Of a stretch of 31,242 bases of DNA, positions 9,350-19,107 are shown one piece after another. The position numbers were made by a program, and so were the translations under genes. Position 1 is the stretch's first letter; each line of letters begins with the position of its first letter. This DNA comes from Willaertia magna (lineage: Eukaryota > Heterolobosea > Eutetramitea > Acrasida > Naegleriidae), in NCBI GenBank assembly GCA_902984215.1, contig CADWAF010003701.1:1-31242 (forward strand), given 5' to 3'. The notes under the pieces are model-generated. The model did no database searches. It was not told where the DNA came from and worked only from the letters and a program-made list of their open reading frames with translations.

Positions 9350-10171
9350 TTAGAGAAGAGACAATGTTTGACGACTATCAGTTTCCTTAAAACCATCTTC
9401 ATCTTCAAAAATTCCGTGTACAGCAATATCATCATGGTGTTGTGTTGGACTTACAGGATTAATTTTTAAAACATCTTCATTAGATAAAGGATAAATATTA
9501 CATTGAACCCAAGAAACACCTTCATCTTCTCTAATAACTAAATCAAAAGAAATACTATAATTTAATTTTTTATCTATAGATCTATCTAATAATTTCTTAT
9601 TTACTTTTTTTAAATAATCAGTAATGTTTAATAACGCTTCTGTCACATAAGATTTTGCATAGAAAATTAATGGAATTAAAGAAATTCCGAAAGTGAGTGG
9701 ACAAAGTGTTAAACTTGTACCAATCTTTCCAGGACAAGGAAAAGCTCTTTGGATGTGTGCGTTAATATTTACTATACAATATCTCCATTCTTGTTCTTCT
9801 AAAAGTGTTTCAATCATTAAATGAAGTAATTCTTCTTCATTATCTTCATCATGAAACAAATGTTCAATTGTTTCACTTTTACCTAGTTCATGATAACGTG
9901 TAGAATTAAATAAAAACTTTAAATGATTTGTTGTTCTAGGTGGATAACTATCCTTTTCAAAAAGTAATGGTAGTCCTCCAAAATAATTCTCTCCATCCAT
10001 TGGTATAAAAACTTCAAATATATGTCCATTATCAATTATAGTTGTATATTGATCTAGTACTGATTTACAATGTTCAACGGAATCTGATCCATAAAATAAT
10101 TTATTTTTCACTTTCATAGCTTGTTGAGCCACTGGATGACATTGATAGCAGCAACAATTCATAGCAAGCAT
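9350..10171 (-). CDS. Unrecognised 273-aa protein
   Basis: This is an intronless 273-aa ORF beginning MLAMNCCCYQCHPVAQQAMK, after an A run in the minus-strand reading. It has a Cys-rich N-terminus, a mixed alpha/beta middle (HIFEVFIPMDGENYFGGLP; EEQEWRYCIVNINAHIQRAF), one moderately hydrophobic stretch near 165-185 (LTFGISLIPLIFYAKS) and a C-terminal acidic tail. I recognise no family, signal peptide or catalytic motif. The CCCYQC start could be a lipidation or metal site, but that is speculation. The kinase gene lies 97 nt upstream on the same strand. It is very likely a real gene given its length and codon use. Confidence 0.75.
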   Translation of the reverse strand: MLAMNCCCYQCHPVAQQAMKVKNKLFYGSDSVEHCKSVLDQYTTIIDNGHIFEVFIPMDGENYFGGLPLLFEKDSYPPRTTNHLKFLFNSTRYHELGKSETIEHLFHDEDNEEELLHLMIETLLEEQEWRYCIVNINAHIQRAFPCPGKIGTSLTLCPLTFGISLIPLIFYAKSYVTEALLNITDYLKKVNKKLLDRSIDKKLNYSISFDLVIREDEGVSWVQCNIYPLSNEDVLKINPVSPTQHHDDIAVHGIFEDEDGFKETDSRQTLSLL

Positions 10172-10268
10172 TTTTTATGGTTGTGAAATTCACACCTTTG
10201 AGACATCATTATCCCGTTACCATTTGTTGTGTGAAAAACGCTCTTGAGGGCAGGCAATTATTTATTTG

Positions 10269-11429
10269 TTAAATTCTAAAGTTTTGAAATATATTTTCCT
10301 TATTGCTGGCTTCTACTGGAGAGAGTGCTACTGTGGAGCCTGTAGGGGAAGAACATGTATTTGAAACAGGAGAAAGTCTTAACATCTTTTCTCTTTCAAT
10401 TATTAATCTTTCTCTTTCCTCTAGTTTTAATTCTTTCATCTTTAGATAAGCTTCTCTCTTATCTAATGATCTTTCTTTCTCCTTTAAAGCTTTATACTTT
10501 TGTTGTAAAAAATTATCTAGTAATTGATATTTAACTTTTGTTGTCTCACAAATTGCCTCAATTGTTATCCTTTTCTTGTGATCTACTACTAACATCCTGT
10601 CTATCAAGTCCGATAGTTCTCTGCTATATTGTGAGGGTATTGGGTCGTACTTTCCAGTTAAAATCTTTTTAGCTAAAGCTAGCTGGTTCGCTGCCTTAAA
10701 TGGTGGCTCCAAGGTACACAATTCGTATAGAATGCATCCTAAGGACCAAATGTCACAACTTTCATCGTATCCTTGATCATTAATTTGCTCAGGAGACATA
10801 TAATATGGTGTACCAAGTTTGGTGTGAGCAAACTTCGAGTGTTCTGATAGAATTCTTGCTAATCCACTAACAACAATAAAAATTAACAAATAATACAATC
10901 TTAAAACTTACAAATCAGCTAATTTTACATTGTAATCCTTGTCTAGAAGAATATTTCCAGGTTTTAAATCGCGATGTATTATTTTACCATTCTTTCTTGT
11001 ATGACATTCTTTAAGTCCGGCGCAAATTTGTGAAAATATCTTAAATATTGTTGGTTCATCTATTAGTTGTTTAGTTTTTCTTAGTGATTGTATAAATTGT
11101 GCTAAATCGCCTCCCTCACAATATTCCATAATAATATATATTTTCTTTTTTGCCTTATCTATCACTCTATCATAGTACTTTACTATATGTTTATGATCTA
11201 ATTCCTTAATCACATTAACCTCTAAATAATTCATTTAGTTACACCGTTAAAATAACTTTGTTTACCTACCCGTAACTAATAATTGTTTTTCTTTATCGGA
11301 CATTCTTCCGTACTCTATTTCTTTCCAAACAGATAGTTTAGAGTCTTTCCTTGATCTTATTTTAAATACTTTTCCAAAACTTCCTGATCCTAACAATTCA
11401 ATTACTTCATAGTCTGCTGTTACATCCAT
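10269..11429 (-). CDS. NEK2-like NIMA-related protein kinase (3 exons)
   Basis: Exons 11429-11270, 11221-10912 and 10866-10269 give 355 aa; the introns are 48 and 45 nt and the phases agree. The kinase domain is complete: Gly-loop GSGSFGKV (residues 14-21), VWKEIEYG with Lys36, HRDLKPGN with Asp138, DFG at 156-158 restored across intron 2, and the NEK-type activation segment GTPYYMSPEQ. A C-terminal coiled coil (about 285-325) resembles the NEK2 dimerisation zipper. The last ten residues contain a KEN box (346-348), the APC/C degron also found in vertebrate NEK2A. NEK2-type kinases act at centrosomes or basal bodies in G2/M. The gene shares a 118-nt divergent promoter with mtSSB that carries E2F-like words. 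The family is firm; the NEK2 subtype is likely. Confidence 0.92.
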
Positions 11430-11483
11430 CCTCGATAGTATTCAATTTTTTTTGAATAAGGTTAAATAGTTTAACGTAAATTG

Positions 11484-11508
11484 TTGGCGGAAACTATCAG
11501 CGCCAAAA
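11484..11508. promoter_or_regulatory. Paired E2F-like words in the NEK/mtSSB divergent promoter
   Basis: TTGGCGGAAA (11484-11493, plus) and GCGCCAAAA (11500-11508, reading TTTTGGCGC on the minus strand) form an inverted pair. Both match E2F/DP consensus TTTSSCGS closely or exactly. They sit in the 118-nt gap between the starts of a mitotic kinase and a DNA-replication protein, which suits periodic cell-cycle expression. This is motif-based inference. Confidence 0.45.
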
Positions 11509-11547
11509 ACAATTCCGAGAAATGATTTAAGGAAATATTAATAAAAA

Positions 11548-12117
11548 ATGTTGAAGAATATTGTCCGTGTTGCTGGTAAACGTATTGTCAATGCATCTAA
11601 AAACCAAAAAGTATCTGGTTTTACTTCCGTTGCTATTATAAATCAACCAAGATGTAACTTTAACACATCAATTATTGGACATCAAGAAGAAACTACCACT
11701 ACAAACACAACAACAACTGAAACAACCGATGCACCAAAAACCTATAGAATGAGAGGTCATATCAATAAAGTTCACCTAGTTGGTAATTTAATTGCTGCTC
11801 CTAAAATCCATGAATATAAGAATGAAAAAGGAGAAGGAAAGATTGCATATTTATCAGTCGCAACCACAGAAAGAGTTAAAAAAGGAGATAAAATCGAAGA
11901 AACCACAATAATTCACAATGTTGTTGTCTTTGGTAAATCAGTCGAATACGTCCAAAAAGTATTGGATAAAGGATTTTTAGTTAGTGTTGAAGGTGCTCTC
12001 CAATACAGAAAAGTTAAGAAAGAAGGTGTCGAATTTGAAATTAATATTCCACAAATTGTTGTTTCATCTTCAAAGGATATCAAAGTAATTTATGGAACAA
12101 GAGTTATTAAACAATAA
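11548..12117 (+). CDS. Mitochondrial single-stranded DNA-binding protein
   Basis: This is a 189-aa intronless ORF. The N-terminal 45 residues are basic and hydroxylated without acids (MLKNIVRVAGKRIVNASKNQK), typical of a mitochondrial targeting peptide, followed by a Thr-rich linker. From about residue 66 comes a bacterial-type SSB OB-fold: MRGHINKVHLVGNL, ... KIAYLSVATTERV, ... HNVVVFGKSVEYVQKVLDKG, ... VSVEGALQYRKV. It would coat single-stranded mitochondrial DNA during replication as a tetramer. No acidic C-terminal tip as in bacterial SSB is present, as is usual for mitochondrial forms. Its stop lies only 12 nt from the stop of the convergent transporter gene. Confidence 0.9.
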   Translation: MLKNIVRVAGKRIVNASKNQKVSGFTSVAIINQPRCNFNTSIIGHQEETTTTNTTTTETTDAPKTYRMRGHINKVHLVGNLIAAPKIHEYKNEKGEGKIAYLSVATTERVKKGDKIEETTIIHNVVVFGKSVEYVQKVLDKGFLVSVEGALQYRKVKKEGVEFEINIPQIVVSSSKDIKVIYGTRVIKQ

Positions 12118-12129
12118 ATTGACAGTTCC

Positions 12130-13137
12130 TTAAACTTCTTCTTTTTGTTTGTTTGGAGAGCTAGTTTGATTATCAACCTCCTCATCCTTACGAACATCTG
12201 AAGGTTTTGGTGCACTTTCCCTTCCTTTAACGATTGTATAAGCCATACTACCAAAGATTGAGATAAAAGTACCCAATACACTAATAGCATCTAACTTATC
12301 ACCAAATACAAAAGCACCAAGTAAACTTTGAACACAAGCCTTACAAGTACCACTGATAGTATGAGTTAATGAAGAAGTGACATGAATTTGTAAAAATGTT
12401 GCAACATTAATTAAATAACCTAAAACACTGCTAACAATTAAAATAAAAATAAAACGAATATCTGTTAAATGTTTTGAGGCTAATGCTAATCCAAAATCTC
12501 CAGTAATTAAACAAATTACACTTAAAATAACACTACTTATAATATTATTGTAAAGCATTAAAACCCATTGGTCAACAACTTGCAATCTAGATTTAACAAA
12601 AATACCATAAAGAGCAACAAACATTGATGAAAGTAATCCATAAATAACACCTAACCAAGTAAAATTAACTTGTTCAATATTTGCTTTACCAACAACACCA
12701 ATAATATAACCAACTAAGACAATTCCGCAACAAAATAATACATTTAAACTTGTTTTTTGTCTATATAATAAAAAAACAAATAATGCTGTGAAACAAATAC
12801 TTAAAGATCTTGCAATTTGATAAAGCAAAACATCAGCTACTTGTAAACATAAATTATTAAAGACTAACATTCCGATAAATAAAAGTGATACAGGTGTAAT
12901 CATCTTAACCCTATCATAATTTAATTCAGGTTTCGGGATGTAATCAGGAACGATTGGATGTGAAACTATTTGTAATATTACAGCAAATATTAATTGTACC
13001 CATGTCATTGTCATTGCAGGAAATGTATAATTATTAGAATTTAATATATATTTATTGGCAAATACTGTTGATATTGAAATTACAAAGTAAAAGGTTACTG
13101 CTCCAGCAACAACCATAGGCGTTTTACTTGACGACAT
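12130..13137 (-). CDS. GDP-fucose-type nucleotide-sugar transporter (SLC35C1-like)
   Basis: This is a 335-aa intronless ORF after an A run. It contains about ten hydrophobic spans and a hydrophilic tail (RESAPKPSDVRKDEEVDN...). It aligns by eye along its length with animal GDP-fucose transporter: ISTVFANKYIL, LFIGMLVFNNLCLQ, ARSLSICFTALF, LLYRQKTSL, CGIVLVGYIIG, WLGVIYGLLSS, LMLYNNIISS, and the motif LTHTISGTCKACVQS that corresponds to the SGTAKACAQT signature. It would exchange GDP-fucose for GMP across Golgi or ER membranes, supplying fucosylation. Substrate within the SLC35C/E group is inferred from that motif and could differ. It is convergent with mtSSB and divergent from SPT3. Confidence 0.85.
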   Translation of the reverse strand: MSSSKTPMVVAGAVTFYFVISISTVFANKYILNSNNYTFPAMTMTWVQLIFAVILQIVSHPIVPDYIPKPELNYDRVKMITPVSLLFIGMLVFNNLCLQVADVLLYQIARSLSICFTALFVFLLYRQKTSLNVLFCCGIVLVGYIIGVVGKANIEQVNFTWLGVIYGLLSSMFVALYGIFVKSRLQVVDQWVLMLYNNIISSVILSVICLITGDFGLALASKHLTDIRFIFILIVSSVLGYLINVATFLQIHVTSSLTHTISGTCKACVQSLLGAFVFGDKLDAISVLGTFISIFGSMAYTIVKGRESAPKPSDVRKDEEVDNQTSSPNKQKEEV

Positions 13138-13371
13138 TTTTTAAGATCAAAAAATAGAAATATTTATTATTAATCTATCATTACTGAGAGCTCTTTGTTT
13201 TCTACCATATCTTATTAGTATTAAAATAGTGGTTAGAAACTTCAAAACTCATTAACCTGCTATGAATTATTTAATAAAAACGGATAGGCTTTGTTAACTT
13301 CAAAAGAACCTACAAGGCCCTTTAAAATCACTTTTATAACGGACGAAAACCGCGCAAAAAATTGCTGGGAA
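13138..13371. promoter_or_regulatory. Divergent promoter of the transporter and SPT3 genes
   Basis: This is a 234-nt gap between two oppositely directed starts. It contains CGCGCAAAAAATTG at 13351-13364, loosely E2F-like when read on the minus strand. The SPT3 frame stays open upstream of its first ATG to about 13291, but without an ATG, so the gap is taken as non-coding. No TATA assignment is possible in such A+T-rich DNA. Confidence 0.4.
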
Positions 13372-14844
13372 ATGGGCTCCAAAAAGAAAGACAGCCAGAT
13401 TGAACAATCATCGGAACCCACACCATCGAAAAGTGGGAAGTCTAAAAGCAAAGATAAAGAAAGCAGCAGTAAAGATTCTACAAAACGTAAAACTTCAACA
13501 AAGAAAAGTGCTTCCAAATCGTCTTCCAGTGCTTCTAATGATAAATCATCATCTTCTTCTAGTTCGAAACAAAAGAAGCCTTCTAAAAGAACAACAAAAT
13601 CATCTTCTACCAGTATAGCTTCTCCATCTACTTCTACACCTCCCCCAACTATCCTTTCTCCTTCTACTACTCAACCATCCAACAGTAGTCAATCTTCAAG
13701 TCTCCAATCTCCTGTATCGGGACCAGCAATTCAATTTCCAATACAGTTGTCAAATAAGAAAAACTTACAAACTATTGAAACACCTTATTATGATGAAATT
13801 TCTAATATGATGTTTGTTTTTGGAGATGCAAGAAAGACAAATTCTCAATCTGTTAAAATTATTGAGATGTACACTAAAAGTCACTTGCTTGATTTAATAG
13901 TGAAGGCTTGTAAATTATCAAACGATAAAGAAAGTGCCACTTTAACACTTGGAGCTGATGATTTTCTATTTATATTTAGAAATGATAATTTTAAACTGTC
14001 TAGGTTTGAAAGTATACTGAAATTAAAAGAAATGAGAAAGAAAGATGAAGATATTTCTTTACAAACCTCTGATATTGGAAGTACAGAAACGTTAAAAACA
14101 AAAAAGAGAAAATTAATTCATGACAAAAGTGCTAAGAAAGTGAAAAGAAATTTCGATCCAATATGGGATATTGGTCAATTTTCAGATGATGATCTAATGA
14201 ATGAAGAAACTATGCCTACTGTAAAGAAAAATATTCCACCTAAGAATGTAAATAATATTCAAAAAAAGAATAATGAGACAAATAATAATTCAACCCAAAC
14301 AAATGTAAATTTTGAAAAAATTAAAACTGATGAAGATATCCTTATAGAGAAATATCTTGACTCAAAATTAAAAGCAGCAGATGATTTAACTAAATATATG
14401 TCAGTAGATGAATACATGGATTACACAAAGAGTAGAGAATCCAATTTTATATCCAAAGGCATTAAAAAATTTAGACACTGGTTAGATATTACCACTGATT
14501 CTATTAAGCTTCAAGATAATGCAATTGAAATATTAGCAATAGAGGCTTATGAGACAGTTGGTCTTTTAACCCAATTGAGCTTAATTACAATAATTGACAA
14601 AGAACAAAAACCAATTACAAAACAAGAAGATAATGTTTTCAGAGCTGCTGGATTACTGACAGAAAATCAACGAAGAATATATTCTCAATTTCCTCATTTA
14701 CAAATTTACAATCCATTTCACGCAAGTAACACCGATAGTATTCTATGGAATCGTATTCAAATTCTGCCAAATCATGTACTAGATGCTATAAGACTATTGC
14801 ATCCACCTTCTCCATTCTATTCTACACTTCCATTCTTCCCTTAA
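13372..14844 (+). CDS. SPT3: SPT3-like SAGA complex subunit
   Basis: This is a 490-aa ORF starting at the first in-frame ATG (MGSKKKDSQ). Residues 1 to about 130 are disordered (Lys/Ser/Pro/Thr-rich). Then comes the SPT3 histone-fold: PYYDEISNMMFVFGDARKTN, followed by FLFIFRNDNFKLSRFESILKLKEMRKK, which corresponds to the (I/L)RHDKxKxxRLxxYLxWKDLRK signature. After a linker with IWDIGQFSDDD, the second conserved part appears: MSVDEYMDYTKSRESNFISKGIKKFRHWLD and an amphipathic helix EILAIEAYETVGLLTQLSL, as in yeast Spt3. In SAGA, Spt3 helps place TBP at promoters. The extra N-terminal tail is longer than in yeast (337 aa total there). No introns. Confidence 0.88.
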   Translation: MGSKKKDSQIEQSSEPTPSKSGKSKSKDKESSSKDSTKRKTSTKKSASKSSSSASNDKSSSSSSSKQKKPSKRTTKSSSTSIASPSTSTPPPTILSPSTTQPSNSSQSSSLQSPVSGPAIQFPIQLSNKKNLQTIETPYYDEISNMMFVFGDARKTNSQSVKIIEMYTKSHLLDLIVKACKLSNDKESATLTLGADDFLFIFRNDNFKLSRFESILKLKEMRKKDEDISLQTSDIGSTETLKTKKRKLIHDKSAKKVKRNFDPIWDIGQFSDDDLMNEETMPTVKKNIPPKNVNNIQKKNNETNNNSTQTNVNFEKIKTDEDILIEKYLDSKLKAADDLTKYMSVDEYMDYTKSRESNFISKGIKKFRHWLDITTDSIKLQDNAIEILAIEAYETVGLLTQLSLITIIDKEQKPITKQEDNVFRAAGLLTENQRRIYSQFPHLQIYNPFHASNTDSILWNRIQILPNHVLDAIRLLHPPSPFYSTLPFFP

Positions 14845-14995
14845 TTAACAAGCAACCTACAAAACAAAGATTATTATGGGATTACTTTAAAATAAAGTTG
14901 CTGTTACATGAATTTATTCGTTTCACAGAAATAGCGCTAATCATTTTAAATTGGTGGTGTAGATACTACAAAAAAAAGACTATCTTATAATTACT

Positions 14996-17443
14996 ATGCC
15001 TCCTCTACAGAATCAATTTCCGAGTACTACAAAGCTTCATCATGCTTATTCCTTAAAGATTGATGACCAATTTCATCGTTTAGAAATTAATGTAGTAATA
15101 TCTCATAAGTTTTTAGAAGAATTTAAAAGAGCTTCTCTCGAGCATCCCTTAAAGGATGAGTTTACAATAGATGAAGATAAATTGTTGTTATTTGTAGACC
15201 TTAAAGGAAAATTAGAATATGAAGAAGAAAAAAGAGCCAGCTCTGCATTACTTGAGGCTTACAAAGAAGAGAAAAAAAAAGATTCTCCAAGATATCCTAA
15301 GAATATTTTGAATGAAGAAACTGGTGATCGCCTTAGGGAAAGATTGTCAACATTAAGGAATATGGGATTAAGATATCAAATTCTTTGCAATCAAGTAAGC
15401 AAAGAAATAGAAGCTTTAGTAGGTATTATTTCTTTTCTCAATAAAAACTAAACTCATTAGAAAGAAGAAATAGAAAAAGAAGGTAAAGATGATAATGAAA
15501 TCTTGTACATTAAGGCTAAGAAACAAAGAGAAAAAAGGAGTATGGAGACAAAAACAGTCACATCAAATACGAATTCTATTATTCCTACAATCGGCTCTCC
15601 TTTAGTAGAAATTACATTAGTTGGTAAAGGGTTTGGCCCAGTAATAATGACAACACATGAGCAATTTCTGTCTTCGGCCTCTGTTGTATTAAGGGTAAGT
15701 TTTTCACAAAACAAGTTTGTTTTAATGTAATCTTTTACAAAAGAAAATGTTGGATGAAACATCACCTGTATTTTCGGTAGATGAAATGAAAGAAACTAAT
15801 CAAATAAACGGAAAGAAACGAATAACATTCAGTGAAAATGATAAAAAGTATAAAGAGATAAAAATGTATAATTGTTTTCACCCAACTACGTTTACTAGAT
15901 TTTTACTATATTGTGAAAATCAAGATTTACAAGATAGGTATGCCAATTTCAAACAAAAATTACTTGAAGTAAATACAGAGAATCAAACAAAAGTGAATGA
16001 GGCTATTGAACAATTATTGAAAACTAAAGAAAAACGAATAAAAGAGTTCGAAGAAAAAGTAGAAAAATATAAGGAAGAATTAGTCCAAACCCTTGAAAAG
16101 TGTAAAGAATTTGATATGGATAGATTAAGCATGTTATATGAAATTCATAAGTATAATGAATTAGAAAAGGCAGATAAATTGTTAAAGGCAAGAAAAAAAG
16201 AAATTGACAATTTTTACAAAGAAGAGATTAGTAAAACAACTGAACTGTTTATTTCTCAGCAAGTCAATAGAAAAGATCAAATAGAAGCTGATGTTAAGAA
16301 ATGTGAAGATTTGCTTGCGGAAATATATCCCAAAGGCGCTATGATACCCCTACTAATATTATCTGATCTTTTACAAGCAACTGATTTGAAAGCAGAATGT
16401 ATAAAGGTTGTCAGTAACGATTTTTATTTATACAAGAATGAAGAATCTCTTGGCTCAAAGTTGTTAAGTATAAATACATTGGGACAAGTTATTGCTCATC
16501 TTCCAATCCCTATGCTGATAGAACTACAAGAAAATGTTGGATATTTCTTCCCTAAATCTCTTATAGATACAGAGCTAGAGTATAGAAAAGGAATGTTTGC
16601 CGATGAATACAGGGATAAATCACCTGAGGAATTAATTCAAATACTTGAGGCTGGAAATGTAATATTTCCAGACATTCTTAAACAAGAAATTGACAGAAGA
16701 AGAACAAGAAAGCCTTTTGTTTTTCTTGATCCTGAAAGATGTTCTCCGTTCTTAAAGATAGAGGAGGATGGGTTGACTGTATCAATGCAAAGCCATAAAA
16801 GATATTCTTGTGTTCACGCAACTCATTCTAGAAATTATGAAGGATGGAATAGATGGTATTTTGAAGTTACTATTGTGAAGTTTGAGGAGGTTTATGGCTC
16901 TAGTATATCCATTGGGTGGGATGTTGAAAGAACCTCTTTTGACGGACCAGTAATAGGTTTAACGCCAGGAAAGAGGAATAAATATGGATATAGTTGGCAG
17001 TCTGATGGATGTAAGTAAATTTATAGCTCGTTAATGTGTTAATCTTAATACAATTTGCAGTGTTCCACTTCGAAGGAAAGGGTGTTTACAATAATGAAAA
17101 ATTTGGGGAGGGAGACGTCATTGGGTGTAGTTTAAACCAAGATGAAAAAAAATTAATATTTTACAAAAATGGTGAAAAAGTTACCTTAATTAAAAAAGAA
17201 ACGAATAGAAAGATCCAAGAAATTAAATTTATTCAAATTAATGACGAACAGTATGAGTTATTCCCTGGAGCTTGTCTCTACTCTGCTAAGAAAAATTCTA
17301 ATTGTATATTAAAATTCAACTTCTGTGGACCATTTGTATTTAGCCAAAATCAAACTAAATTATTTGAACCTTATGGTGATGAAAGACAGGTATTAAAACA
17401 AACAAAACAAATTAAACAAATGCAGGCAAATAAGAAGGTCTAA
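14996..17443 (+). CDS. BTB-like / coiled-coil / SPRY-domain protein (4 exons)
   Basis: Exons 14996-15418, 15461-15694, 15744-17010 and 17061-17443 give 768 aa with introns of 42, 49 and 50 nt in consistent phases. After a novel N-terminal region, residues about 182-270 look BTB-like (ITLVGKGFGPVIMTTHEQFLSS..., MYNCFHPTTFTRFLLYCENQDLQ). A long Lys/Glu coiled coil follows (about 275-400), then a BACK-like helix (LLILSDLLQATDLKAECIKVV). The C-terminal SPRY domain is clear: SIGWDVERTSF, GYSWQSDGLFHFEGKG across intron 3, GDVIGCSLNQDEKKLIFYKNGE. SPRY domains bind peptides, and BTB proteins often serve as Cul3 adaptors; either role is inferred. The stop codon overlaps the stop of the convergent Atp23 gene. 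The SPRY call is firm, the BTB call moderate. Confidence 0.8.
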
Positions 17444-18172
17444 TCTAAAATTTGATTCCTTATTATTTGATTATTATAACAAGTTTTTAACATTCTTTCG
17501 ACAGATTCCTTGCAAAGCTCCTCTGGTTGAAAATGTAAACGAACTGATTCCAACTATTAAGGTGGACATATTAGAAACAAGGTATTTTTTACTTACAGCT
17601 GTTTGTTTAACACATTCTTTATGAGCTGAGGTTCCATTGTGGTGTTTGTCTAATAAGTTGTTGCATTCACCCTTTTAGACAATAATTATTAAGGTAGCTG
17701 TTAATGATTTACTTACCCAAAATGCTGCCCTAATTTCACTACAACTTCTATCATCAATATTTGAATAATTACACTTCCAACCTGAACATTTTGAATTATC
17801 ATCAATTGAATGTATCAATTCATGCCTTATTACTTCATTCAAATTAACTAAATCCTTTACAACGTTGTTACAAACTTAAAATTTATCCAAGTTGACTAAG
17901 GTAAATTCGAGAAGTTACATACTCACTATATTTTTTACATTTCCTTTGCGTTGATAATAAGCTCGTGACAATTCATCTTTGTTACACTCTACCACTTTAA
18001 AATCTACAACACTATCACAATTACCTTTAAATAAAGAATAAATATTTTTTGCTCTCTCATCACATTTAACTAATTCTTGTTTTGCTCCTCTTCTAACAAT
18101 ACAGGTAACCTCCTGTTTGTAAAAAAGACAATCCTTTATGTATTTTAATATCCACTCTTCATCTTTTGTCAT
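17440..18172 (-). CDS. ATP23: Atp23-like mitochondrial metalloprotease (4 exons)
   Basis: Exons 18172-17923, 17874-17717, 17671-17597 and 17553-17440 give 198 aa; introns are 48, 45 and 43 nt and all phases agree. The zinc-protease motif HELIH is at residues 101-105, preceded by NIVICNN (the family's I/V-x-L/I-C-N-N segment) and followed by CSEIRAAFWGECNN, HKECVKQTALESV and a C-terminal Cys-containing helix, matching Atp23 order. The characteristic later D-x-x-PF is not evident. Atp23 acts in the mitochondrial intermembrane space, processing Atp6 in yeast and helping ATP synthase assembly. Several conserved cysteines suggest Mia40-type import. It ends in TAG at 17440-17442, which overlaps the TAA of the opposing SPRY gene. 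Start follows an A run. Confidence 0.9.
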
Positions 18173-18392
18173 TTTTTCTTAAATCACCAGAAGATATGAG
18201 CTTATTCTCTATCAGACACTGACTTTGTATGGTGAGGTGATGTTTGTGATTTGCGCAAAAAGTGTTAATTACCTTTGATAAATTGTTGTTTATTTATTTA
18301 CTTGTTGTTTTTAAAGTATTATTGGGAAAGGAGTACAATAACGGAAGAAAACATTCGTTAGGTTTAAGGAATGAATGGAAACGGAAAAAGGC

Positions 18393-18875
18393 TTATAAAG
18401 TATCAAAATCGATGGTACTTGGTTTAACGTAGGTTTCTTCTTCATTTTCGCTTTCAGAACCCTCAGAATCATCACCTTCAACATCATCAGCAACGAATTC
18501 GATTGGTGTTTCTTCTGTACTTTCATTAATTTTAGCATCCTTTGGTATTTCTCCTAATCTCTTTAATTCTCTGCCTTCATCAGGTAAAAATTTATGGATA
18601 ACATCAGCTTTATCATCTTGGTAATCTCTTAAACCTACCAAAATAATATCACCTTGATTTATCCAAACCTTTCTTCTCATTTTACCTCTAATTGTACATA
18701 ATCTAGTTTTACCATCATAACAATATGCTTCAAGTCTACCATTACCTAACATTCTAGTAACTGTACCATATTCTTGTCCTTCTTCTTTTAATTGTAAGTC
18801 TCTTTTACTTCCTGCTCCTCCTTTATTTAAATCTTTCTTTCTCTTACCACCTTTGGATTTTGATTTTGTTGGCAT
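18393..18875 (-). CDS. Translation initiation factor eIF1A
   Basis: This is a 160-aa intronless ORF after an A run. It has the basic N-terminal tail ([20 protein letters not shown]), the S1-like OB-fold ([59 protein letters not shown], given in pieces: [43 protein letters not shown]), and an acidic C-terminal tail ending TIDFDTL, similar to the DIDDI end of other eIF1A. It promotes scanning and start selection on the 40S subunit and contacts eIF5B through its C-terminus. Length is near the eukaryotic norm (about 145-155). Confidence 0.96.
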   Translation of the reverse strand: MPTKSKSKGGKRKKDLNKGGAGSKRDLQLKEEGQEYGTVTRMLGNGRLEAYCYDGKTRLCTIRGKMRRKVWINQGDIILVGLRDYQDDKADVIHKFLPDEGRELKRLGEIPKDAKINESTEETPIEFVADDVEGDDSEGSESENEEETYVKPSTIDFDTL

Positions 18876-19107
18876 TTTTTTTATTTGTTGAATATTTTGT
18901 TTGAAACATTGGCAAAGCCTTTTATCTTCTAAGGCTTCATTTCAAAAATAAAAAATATTTTCAATCGCAGTATTGAAATGCCCATGCAGCTTGAATGCGA
19001 GTGTAAAACTATTCACTCAATTTAAATGTCTATTTGTCTCTATAATTCATTTCTGCAATTTATTAAGACAAACTAAAAAGAACGTCTGTGCTTACGCCAA
19101 ATATGAA
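18876..19107. other. Divergent spacer between eIF1A and tRNA-Gln
   Basis: This is 232 nt with no ORF. It contains a short hairpin at 18959-18978, TTTCAATCGCAGTATTGAAA (7-bp stem), and a similar word near 22224 upstream of the OTU gene (TTCAATACCGCAGTTGAA). These might be shared promoter elements or chance. Confidence 0.4.

Noticed and set aside
13291..13371. Upstream extension of SPT3
   Set aside because: The frame is open but the first codon would be TTG; the first ATG at 13372 begins a typical basic disordered tail.
14745..14990. 81-aa plus-strand ORF after SPT3
   Set aside because: It begins inside SPT3 in another frame and runs through the spacer; no A run before its ATG and no family features.
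15411..15424. Alternative donor GTAAGC at 15394 for intron 1 of the SPRY gene
   Set aside because: Using it would drop conserved-looking helix residues and break the frame with the 15460 acceptor; GTAGGT at 15419 keeps phase 0 and is also used in the NEK gene.
17922..17927. GTGAGT as donor of Atp23 intron 1
   Set aside because: It would join out of frame with the exon carrying HELIH; the overlapping GTATGT donor at 17922 restores the NIVICNN segment.
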